Below, piece after piece: positions 17,444 through 24,889 of a stretch of 64,000 nt of DNA (position 1 is its first letter; the number at the start of each line of letters is the position of its first letter). The notes under the pieces are model-generated. The model had not been told where the DNA came from, did not search any database, and was given only the letters and a program-made list of their open reading frames with translations. This stretch comes from AP-15 sp963795485 (GTDB lineage Bacteria > Pseudomonadota > Alphaproteobacteria > ATCC43930 > CGMCC-115725), in NCBI GenBank assembly GCA_963795485.1, contig CAWCIL010000008.1, positions 62,001-126,000 on the forward strand, read 5' to 3'. Both the position numbers and the translations under genes were made by a program.

Positions 17444-17932
17444 TTAATTCAGGTCAATCCGCACCACGTCGCGGACGCTGCGGCCGCCGTGGCGATCACC
17501 TGGAACTACCAAGCGCAGCGTGTTTCCCGCAATCGGCTGGCCGTTCCGACGATAGGCCAGCAGCACCTGCTTGCCCTCAAATTCGGGATCGATCTCGGCG
17601 AGTGCCAGCGCGGCAGCGTAGCCATCGCGCCCCGTCACCACGATGGCGCGACGCACGCGCGCCCGGCGATCGGCGCCCAACATTTCTGTGCGCTCCAGCA
17701 TCGACCAGAGCAGCGCACCGGTGTAGGTGGCCTGTTCGCGGCCGTGGCCGGTCAGGAACGACACCGTCTGTTCGATCGCCGGCAACTGCTCGACCATCGC
17801 CCGATCGATCGTGTGGGTCTGTTCGACAGAGGTTGCGACAATGATACTTTGATCAGCCGCCGTCGCATTCTTGGCCGGAAGCGCAAGCGATGCGGCGATC
17901 AGCGCCGCCGCGAGGAGAGATCGGGGCCGCAC
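17444..17932 (-). CDS. Secreted oxidoreductase-molybdopterin-binding-like (YedY/sulfite-oxidase fold) protein
   Basis: A 162-residue exported protein. Residues 1-26 are a Sec signal ending ATAADQS. The mature part keeps the core of the sulfite-oxidase-type domain: a strand with the Thr-rich turn, YTGALLWSMLERTEML, RRAIVVTGRDGYAAALALAEIDPEF, then RLVVPGDRHGGRSVRDVVRI. It is far shorter than real sulfite oxidases and shows no Cys to ligate Mo, so it may bind pterin or have another role. Its GTG start at 17932 overlaps the TAG stop of mop (TAGTG), indicating coupled translation. It is convergent with the 29-residue ORF. Confidence 0.82.
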   Translation of the reverse strand: MRPRSLLAAALIAASLALPAKNATAADQSIIVATSVEQTHTIDRAMVEQLPAIEQTVSFLTGHGREQATYTGALLWSMLERTEMLGADRRARVRRAIVVTGRDGYAAALALAEIDPEFEGKQVLLAYRRNGQPIAGNTLRLVVPGDRHGGRSVRDVVRIDLN

Positions 17933-18138
17933 TATTTGGCGACCATCACGTCGGAGGCCTTGATGACGGCGACAGCTTCTTCGCCGACCTGAAGGGCGAG
18001 TTCGTCGATCGCCTCGTTGGTGATCGAAGAGGTGATAATCACTCCGTTGCCGATGTCGATGCGCACATGGCCGGTCGTCTGGCCTTTTTGCACGGCGACG
18101 ATCTTGCCTTTGATTTGATTTCGCGCGCTGAGCCTCAT
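17932..18138 (-). CDS. mop: Mop-type molybdate-binding protein (single TOBE domain)
   Basis: A 68-residue single TOBE domain. Such proteins assemble into hexamers that bind several molybdate ions and act as Mo store or sensor. It starts MRLSARNQIKGKIVAVQKGQ and continues with TTGHVRIDIGNGV, SITNEAIDELAL and AVIKASDVMV, an essentially complete match to the family from end to end. There is no signal peptide, so it is cytosolic. It lies between two secreted pterin-fold genes and is translationally coupled to the downstream one. Confidence 0.95.
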   Translation of the reverse strand: MRLSARNQIKGKIVAVQKGQTTGHVRIDIGNGVIITSSITNEAIDELALQVGEEAVAVIKASDVMVAK

Positions 18139-18162
18139 TTCTGTCGTCTCCAGTTCCGTTGG

Positions 18163-18530
18163 TCAGGGCTCTATATAGGCGGCGGGTTCGGGTAGGGGAA
18201 CGGCGTCGATGAATTCGAGGCTGACAAGGTTTGAGACATAACGCCCGCCGTAATCATCGCCAGGCACGACGACGCGCGCAAATCCATCGGCGCCGAGCCA
18301 ACCGCCATCCACCTCATATGCGATCAAATCGGGTGCGCCCGTTCCGCCGACCATCGGATCCAGCTCGCAGCTTATTAAATTGCCTCGTAAGCATCGCGGC
18401 CGGTCGCCAGCTGATAATAGCTCAGGACGTCGATCTTGATCGCCGGGTTGGTGACGATCCCGGCATCCGTGAGGAGGGCATGAGGACGCCGAACAACGAG
18501 AATTGCGTCGTCGTGCCGTCTCACGAGCCC
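18163..18530 (-). pseudogene. Truncated, frameshifted copy of a pterin-fold domain
   Basis: This stretch is a partial paralogue of the C-terminal domain of the PEP-CTERM gene upstream. Three frames must be joined: TTTQFSLFGVL, then ALLTDAGIVTNPAIKIDVLS ... GRDAYEAI, then SCELDPMVGGTGAPDL ... FARVVVPGDDYGGRYVSNLV ending PEPAAYIEP at 18163. The second join (about 18382) is repaired by one extra T in ATTTA. It has no start codon or signal peptide and begins at the stop of the PEP-CTERM gene. It looks like a truncated tandem duplicate; some breaks may be sequence errors. Confidence 0.7.
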
Positions 18531-19565
18531 TTAATTCGGACTGCGGCGTCGCCGGCAAAGGGTGACCATTGCCATACCAATCAATCCGGATGTGAGTAAT
18601 GCTGCTGCCGAGGGTTCGGGGACGGCGGCGACATTGATTAGATCGAGATTCGACACCCAGCGTCCATGGGCATAGGGCGTATCGCCTGGCAAGATCGTGC
18701 GTGCCAGACCGTCGGCCGGAAAATTCCCACCGGTGTCGGCATATGGGACGAGATCGACCCCATTGACCGCCGTCGATGCGCCAAACGCCGGGTCCAGCTC
18801 TGCCAGGGAGAGTAAGACTTCGTAGCCGTCCGTTCCGGCGGTCACGACATATTGGTTGAGGATGTCGGGGTCGCTCGGATCGAGCAAAGCGAAAAGCGGT
18901 GGGCCGGTATAGGTATCACCGTTGACCGTTTCGGTGATCGGGCTGACGTTCTGCGGGTCGGCGCCTTGGAACGTATAAGTGCCAGGATAGCTGACGTTTC
19001 CTTTCAATGTTACGCTGCTCGATGGCGGAGCACCGATGACCTGCGGCAAAGCCGGCACGGACAGCAGCTGGAGGCTCGTAAGCCCGGCAACATCGCGGCC
19101 GGCAGCGCCCGGCAGCGTGAATGCCAGCGAGGCGCTGTTACCAGCAAAGGTCACCAGATCAGGGGTCGTACTACCGGTGAAATTGGGGTCGATCTCGCCG
19201 AGTGAGATAAGAGATTGGCCGCCGCTACTGCTCGTAGCGAGCACATAATAGCGCAGGATCGCGTTCTTGCCGTTGTCACCGGCAGGCGTGGTGGTCGTGA
19301 TCGCGCCATAAATCGGCGAGGTCGGGCTCGATGCGCCAGCACCTCCCAGCACTCCCCACAGCGAATAACCAGTCACGCTCCCGACAGTGACGAGGCCACC
19401 ATAGTCCATCGCTGGCATCGTCGAAAAATCGATTGTCCCGGCATTGCTGGTCGGCCCGGAAAGCGTGACGATCGCATCCGCCATCGCCGCAGCCGGCGCC
19501 CACAGCATTGCACCCGCTAACGCGACCGCGAGCGCACCAGCGCGTCCTCGTCCATCAACCGGCAT
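18531..19565 (-). CDS. PEP-CTERM protein with two tandem pterin-fold-like domains
   Basis: A 344-residue exported protein. The signal peptide is residues 1-30 (cut near AAAMADA). Two homologous domains follow: about 31-165 (GYSLWGVLGGAGA, YYVLATSSSGGQSLISLGEI, FTLPGAAGRDVAGLTSLQLL) and about 175-310 (YTGPPLFALLDPSD, YVVTAGTDGYEVLLSLAELD, RTILPGDTPYAHGRWVSNLD). The tail is VPEPSAAALLTSGLIGMAMV followed by CRRRRS: PEP motif, helix and basic patch, the exosortase/PEP-CTERM sorting signal. The domain pattern is the same as in the small secreted gene at 17444. ATG 19565 has GGGGGA upstream. The function is unknown; an exosortase must be encoded elsewhere. Confidence 0.83.
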   Translation of the reverse strand: MPVDGRGRAGALAVALAGAMLWAPAAAMADAIVTLSGPTSNAGTIDFSTMPAMDYGGLVTVGSVTGYSLWGVLGGAGASSPTSPIYGAITTTTPAGDNGKNAILRYYVLATSSSGGQSLISLGEIDPNFTGSTTPDLVTFAGNSASLAFTLPGAAGRDVAGLTSLQLLSVPALPQVIGAPPSSSVTLKGNVSYPGTYTFQGADPQNVSPITETVNGDTYTGPPLFALLDPSDPDILNQYVVTAGTDGYEVLLSLAELDPAFGASTAVNGVDLVPYADTGGNFPADGLARTILPGDTPYAHGRWVSNLDLINVAAVPEPSAAALLTSGLIGMAMVTLCRRRRSPN

Positions 19566-19586
19566 CGTTCCCCCACTTCATCAACA

Positions 19587-19610
19587 CGCTATATTCATCG
19601 GAATATATCC
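19587..19610 (-). promoter_or_regulatory. Mo-box-like (ModE/Mop-type) palindrome upstream of the PEP-CTERM gene
   Basis: TATATTC-ATCG-GAATATA (19590-19607) is a perfect 7-bp inverted repeat. The left flank reads CGCTATAT, the half site of known Mo-boxes (CGnTATAT-N6-ATATnnCG). It ends 25 bases before the start codon at 19565, where it would overlap a promoter. Its position in front of a Mop-containing locus supports molybdate-dependent regulation. This is inference, since no ModE gene is in the window. Confidence 0.55.
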
Positions 19611-19677
19611 TGGACGCAAGGGGCCGCGTTGGGGTCGCACGCCGAGCGGCTTGTTTGGAGTCCACTGAGCCGATAGG

Positions 19678-19827
19678 CCACAAGGCGAGGCGACAAAACG
19701 CCTTGGCGTGACGCAGCCTTGCTTGAACGACCTGTTGCACGGCCGCATCGGCAAATTCAGTCTTGATGCGCTGGTGGCGCTCGCCGCCCGCGCCGGCCTC
19801 GCGGTCCATATGGAATCACGACGGCCG
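19678..19827 (+). pseudogene. C-terminal relic of an XRE/HTH_37 (HigA-type) regulator
   Basis: The frame through GTG 19708 reads EATKRLGVTQPCLNDLLHGR then FSLDALVALAARAGLAVHME. This is the recognition helix and C-terminus of the small HTH proteins often paired with RelE/HigB toxins. The N-terminal third is missing and no ribosome site precedes any start. The frame then runs into IS110 sequence, so this is the edge of an insertion or deletion. Confidence 0.6.
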
Positions 19828-20575
19828 CATAGCGCGGCATCGGGAGAGAGCGGCGGAATGCGCTGCGCTGTTCCAGCTGGTCAATGCGCTGCGCGGCCAT
19901 GCCGCCGAGATCGGGGTGGTGGCGCCGCTCGGCGAGAAGGGCTTGGCCGAGCTGCGGACCGAGGTCGCCGCGGCCGATGACGCTGCGGTGCCGCCGGCGG
20001 CGAAGCAGGCGATCGCACTGTTGGGCCAGGAAGTCGAGCGCATCGAGACGCGGCGGCGAGCGATCGACACCACGCTGATGCAACAGCACAAGGCCAATCC
20101 GGTCAGCCGGCGGCTGGCCGCGATCCCGGGGATCGGACCGATCGGAGCATTGAATTTGGCCCTGCGGGTTGACCCGACGCAGTTCAAATCGGCGCGCCAT
20201 TTCGCAGCCTGGCTCGGGCTGGTGCCGCGCGAATGCTCGACTGCCGGCCGGCAGCGCCTGGGCGGCATCAGCCGCGCCGGCGACGAGCGGCTGCGCCAGT
20301 TGCTGGTGCTGGGGGCGAGCGCGGTCATCCAACATGCCAAACCCGGCCGGCTCGCCACCTCTCAATGGCTGCTCAACCTGCTCAGCCGCAAGCCGCGCAA
20401 ACTCGCGGCCGTGGCTTTGGCGAACAAGACGGCCCGCATTGTGTGGGCCATGATGACGCGCGGGGAGGCCTACCGGCGCGGCCGGCCGCCGCCTGAGCCT
20501 CGTCTGCCGCGGGTGCAGGGCTTAAAGGGAAAAGATGCTGATCGGTCGGACCGACGATCCGCAAAACCCGTGTAG
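19828..20575 (+). mobile_element. Truncated IS110-family transposase
   Basis: The C-terminal part of an IS110/IS1111 transposase. It has a helical linker (LLGQEVERIETRRRAIDTTL) and the Transposase_20 helix-hairpin-helix core: RRLAAIPGIGPIGALNLALR, FKSARHFAAWLGLVPRE, GRQRLGGISRAGDERLRQLL and the end LANKTARIVWAMM. The N-terminal DEDD RuvC-like catalytic domain is gone, so it cannot transpose. It is joined at its 5' side to the HTH relic. The right end of the element is probably within 20576-20770, but IS110 elements have no clear terminal repeats to mark it. Confidence 0.85.
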
Positions 20576-20775
20576 GGTGGCGGCCTTCAAGGTCACTTTT
20601 CCGTTTGGGAGTGGATCGCGGAACCCATCTGGGCCAGCGGCGGGCGCCGCGACAAACAGGCCGGACACACAACTCCAACCGCACCGCATCGAATTCTGTT
20701 CCCTCACCCCCTTGCGCCAACGGGGTCCACACACGCCCTACGCTGGCTACGCTGGCTTTATGGTCCCGGTCAGCT

Positions 20776-20982
20776 ATTAAATTTCGGTGCGAAACCTATC
20801 ATTTATGTCGCGAACCTCTTCAGCAGGGTAAGGTTAAGGTTTACATCGACGATCCTAAAGGGTCAGCGATATCAATGAGGGTTCGCCTAATCGAATTTCG
20901 GACACCTTTTTGCGCGCTGTGCTTCCACAGGCTTCGGGAAGCTCTCGAAAAGATTGAAGATCATTTGACGCGTCTCAAATAA
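20776..20982 (+). CDS. Candidate small Cys-rich ORF, lower GC, no standard start
   Basis: The frame from ATT 20776 gives about 68 residues with protein-like composition: KFRCETYHLCREPLQQGKVK, VYIDDPKGSAISMRVRLIEF, FCALCFHRLREALEKIEDHL, stop 20982. C-x5-C and C-x2-C pairs suggest a small zinc site. GC is clearly lower than in neighbouring genes. There is no ATG/GTG/TTG at a sensible place except an internal ATG near 20875. It may be a 5'-truncated gene left beside the IS110 fragment. It overlaps the 3' end of the convergent secreted-protein gene by 22 bases. Confidence 0.35.
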   Translation: MKFRCETYHLCREPLQQGKVKVYIDDPKGSAISMRVRLIEFRTPFCALCFHRLREALEKIEDHLTRLK

Positions 20983-21758
20983 TCCCGAAGCGGCTGTTGA
21001 CCTGGCTGGTGTATATCATCAATTTTCCAAACCGCGTTCTCTCTCTTCATGTCAAAATTAATAATCAACTTCTCTCCGCCGGGATGAGCAACGACGCTGT
21101 CGGTTACAGTGGCACGATCGAAGGTAATCAGGTCGGTTCGGCTATTTTTTATGGTGACGGAGTCAACCTCCTGCCGCCCGGTCATCGGATCGGCGTCATA
21201 GACAGGTCGCTCCTTGTTGTGGCGCATCGCAGCGACCCACGTCGCAATAAATTCGGCGGTGAAATACTGCTGCATGCGTGGGTTTGGTTTCTCACTGAAG
21301 TCGAAAATTGGCGAGGGCTGGTTGTGACGGTAATTCAGCTTGAAGACGGTGGAAACCGTGGCGGCCGGATCTCCCAAGCCGCTCCGATTTGCGCCTGGCA
21401 ATGCGGTGACCGAAATCCGGAAGGGCTGCACCGGTGAGACGCGAGAGAACCCGTGGACCTCGATCTTATAAAGTTCGCGCCCGGTTACGAACGAGTAGTC
21501 ATCCCGACTGTCAACGACATCGATGATGTTGAAGGCAAGCGTCGGTCCAGCGGACTGGATCAGCTTGAGATGGAGGCGGCGCCCGACGCCGGCAGCAAGC
21601 TGAAAGCAGGTGAAATTGGTGTCGCTGCCGGTGGTTTTACCCTGCAAGACAGCCGAAGTCTGGTCAGCCTTCAGCACGACTGGCGTGCACGGCGCGGCCC
21701 CGGCAACGCTCGATGTGCATGCCAGGACAGCGAAGAAGAATGTCCGCGATTTGAGCAT
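20961..21758 (-). CDS. Secreted protein of unknown function
   Basis: A 265-residue protein with a Sec signal (MLKSRTFFFAVLACTSSVAG, cut near AGA-AP). The N-terminal half (about 25-125) looks like a beta-sandwich with two Cys (PCTPVV and TNFTCFQL) that could form a disulfide. The C-terminal half (about 150-265) resembles periplasmic DUF3828-like modules: QQYFTAEFIATWVAAMRHN, RPVYDADPMTGRQEVDS, KIDDIHQPGQQPLRDYLRRV. I do not recognise a named family with certainty. GC is below the local average, as in the neighbouring small ORF, which suggests an acquired patch. Confidence 0.7.
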   Translation of the reverse strand: MLKSRTFFFAVLACTSSVAGAAPCTPVVLKADQTSAVLQGKTTGSDTNFTCFQLAAGVGRRLHLKLIQSAGPTLAFNIIDVVDSRDDYSFVTGRELYKIEVHGFSRVSPVQPFRISVTALPGANRSGLGDPAATVSTVFKLNYRHNQPSPIFDFSEKPNPRMQQYFTAEFIATWVAAMRHNKERPVYDADPMTGRQEVDSVTIKNSRTDLITFDRATVTDSVVAHPGGEKLIINFDMKRENAVWKIDDIHQPGQQPLRDYLRRVK

Positions 21759-21792
21759 GAGGATTACCGCGACCTTTCCCCGACAGCCCTCT

Positions 21793-21829
21793 TAAAAGAC
21801 CGGGGCCGCGCGGGTGATGGCGCGGCCCC
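21793..21829 (-). terminator. Rho-independent terminator of the TPP-enzyme gene
   Basis: On the minus strand GGGGCCGCGC - 8-base loop - GCGCGGCCCC (21802-21829) forms a perfect 10-bp stem followed by GGTCTTTT. It lies 66 bases beyond the stop at 21895, so it suits the gene starting at 23553. Confidence 0.75.
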
Positions 21830-21853
21830 GTGGCCTGAGGACCCCACCCATTT

Positions 21854-21878
21854 CCCTCCCCCGCATCGCGGGGGAGGG
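21854..21878. repeat. REP-like palindromic hairpin
   Basis: CCCTCCCCCGC-ATC-GCGGGGGAGGG is an 11-bp perfect stem with a 3-base loop, flanked by more C-rich and G-rich arms. Elements of this composition are common REP-like intergenic repeats in alphaproteobacteria. A related CTCCCG/CGGGAG hairpin lies at 33951-33984. Confidence 0.55.
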
Positions 21879-21894
21879 GTATCGGGGAAGGGGG

Positions 21895-23553
21895 TCAGCT
21901 GTGCCAGCGGAAGGCTTGCGGCTTTCTCCCCGAGCCTTGGCTGAGCACGATGTTGACCAGAGCGGGGCCGCGGTGGTTCATCGCTTCGTCGAGCGCGCCC
22001 TTGATGTCTTTCGGGTCCTCGACAAAGAAGCCCTTGCCGCCAAAGGCTTCCATAACCTTGTCGTAGCGGGCGCCATAGATCAGCGTGTTCGGCCGCATGT
22101 TGAACATCGGGTTTTCCGGGATTTCCTCCATGCCCGGGCCGATGCCGCCATTGTTCAAGACGACGATCTTGACGGGAAGGTTGTAGCGCGCCAGCGTTTC
22201 CATCTCCATGCCGCTGAAACCGATCGCCGAGTTGCCCGACAGATGAATGACCGGCCGGTCGGGGTGCACGACGGCGGCAGCGATCGCCTGCCCGAGCCCC
22301 AGGCCCATCGTGCCGTAGGTGCCAGCGTTGAGGCAGGCTTTGGCGCTGAACACCGGCAGCATCGTCAGCCCGATATCCATCGTGCCGGCGCCCTCGGCCG
22401 ACAGGATCGAGTTCTTCGGCATCCAGGCGGCGATGTCCTTGAAAGCGCGGTAGTAGGTCGCCGGCGCGCTGTCGTCGTCGATCTGCGGCTTGATCTGCGC
22501 GGCGTTCTCGGCCGACTTTTTGGCGATCATCTGCCGCCACGGCGATTCCTTCGGATGGAACCACTGACGCCCGCCGAGCGCCTGGTTCAGCTGCTGCATG
22601 ATCGCCTTGCCGTCGCCGACCAGCGCCACCTCGGTCGCCTTGTTATGACCAATCTCCTCGGGGGCGATATCGAGCTGGATGACCTTCATGTCCTTGGCGT
22701 AGCGCGGCGGCTGGCCGAAATGGAAGATCCAGTTGAAGCGGGCGCCCATCAAGAACACGACATCGGCGTTCTGCAACGCGAGCGTGCGCGCGGCCGCGAC
22801 CGACAGCGGGTGGTCGTCGGGCATGATCCCCTTGCCCATCGGCGAGCGCAGGAACGGCAATTGCGTCTTCTCGATAAAGGCGCGCACCTCGCTCTCGGCA
22901 TCGGCCCAGGCCATCCCCTTGCCGACGAGAACGAGCGGCCGCTCGGCGCGTTCGAGCAGACCCAGAGCCTGCTCGATATTCTCCTGGGGTGCGATCGTGC
23001 GCGGCGGATCGGGGGCCTTCTGCACCTCTACGACGTTTTTTTCGTCGCACTTGCCGGTGATGATGTTGTCCGGCATGTCGAGATAAGTGGCACCCGGACG
23101 TCCATAGATGGCGTGCCGGGTCGCCATCTCGACGTAATAGGGAATGCGCTCGACGGTATCGATGGCGTGCGCGAATTTACAGAAGGGCGAGGCGATCACC
23201 ACCTGCCGCTCTTCCTGGAAGGCGCCCATGCCGCCGCGATAGGTCTCGGACGCGCCGCCGATCAGGATCATCGGCCAGCAATTCTGCTGCGCGTCGGCAA
23301 GGCCCGCGAGCCCGTGCACGACGCCCGGGCCGGTCACGACGATGCAGGCGCCGGGCCGACCGGTCAGATAGCCGTAGGCGCGCGCCGCATAGGAGGCGGC
23401 CTGCTCGTTGCGCATGCCGACATAGGCCACACCCTCTTTCTGCGCGGCGGCGGCGATCGGGCCGACCGGAAATCCGACAACCCCGAACAAATGGTTGATC
23501 CCCTGCTGCTTCAGGCTCCTGGCGATCAGGGTGGCGCCGTCGATCTCAGCCAT
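21895..23553 (-). CDS. TPP-dependent lyase (oxalyl-CoA decarboxylase / 2-hydroxyacyl-CoA lyase-like)
   Basis: A 552-residue thiamine-diphosphate enzyme of the acetolactate-synthase superfamily, closest by eye to oxalyl-CoA decarboxylase / HACL. The N-terminal PYR domain has GINHLFGVVGFPVGPIA and the activating Glu in RNEQAASYAARAYGY. The central domain has VLVGKGMAWADAE. The PP domain has GTYGTMGLGLGQAIAAAV, SGNSAIGFSGMEMETLARYN and VVLNNGGIG. The metal-binding GD(G/S) is GNS here, so Asp is replaced by Asn. It would cleave or decarboxylate a 2-hydroxyacyl- or oxalyl-CoA, fitting the CaiB/BaiF transferase at 11481. A terminator follows. Confidence 0.85.
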   Translation of the reverse strand: MAEIDGATLIARSLKQQGINHLFGVVGFPVGPIAAAAQKEGVAYVGMRNEQAASYAARAYGYLTGRPGACIVVTGPGVVHGLAGLADAQQNCWPMILIGGASETYRGGMGAFQEERQVVIASPFCKFAHAIDTVERIPYYVEMATRHAIYGRPGATYLDMPDNIITGKCDEKNVVEVQKAPDPPRTIAPQENIEQALGLLERAERPLVLVGKGMAWADAESEVRAFIEKTQLPFLRSPMGKGIMPDDHPLSVAAARTLALQNADVVFLMGARFNWIFHFGQPPRYAKDMKVIQLDIAPEEIGHNKATEVALVGDGKAIMQQLNQALGGRQWFHPKESPWRQMIAKKSAENAAQIKPQIDDDSAPATYYRAFKDIAAWMPKNSILSAEGAGTMDIGLTMLPVFSAKACLNAGTYGTMGLGLGQAIAAAVVHPDRPVIHLSGNSAIGFSGMEMETLARYNLPVKIVVLNNGGIGPGMEEIPENPMFNMRPNTLIYGARYDKVMEAFGGKGFFVEDPKDIKGALDEAMNHRGPALVNIVLSQGSGRKPQAFRWHS

Positions 23554-23734
23554 GTTTCTCTCCCGTTTGGTGAGGCGGACGCCGACCGATGCGCGTGACG
23601 CCGCCGGGCCCGGTTGTCGAAGAAGTCTGCGGGCGGCAGATTACGCATTTCTTGCCGGCCGAGCAAAGGCCTATCCGGGCCGGGGCGCGGCAGGCCGGCC
23701 GATTTGGCGGCGCGAGCGCTGCCGGCGGTGCGGA

Positions 23735-24860
<1,126 letters not shown>

Positions 24861-24889
24861 GCTTCGCTCCGTCGGTCGGTTTCGGGAAC

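Noticed and set aside
18171..18178. CTATATAG upstream of mop as a second Mo-box
   Set aside because: It is part of the coding end (AYIEP) of the truncated paralogue and lacks the spaced dyad.
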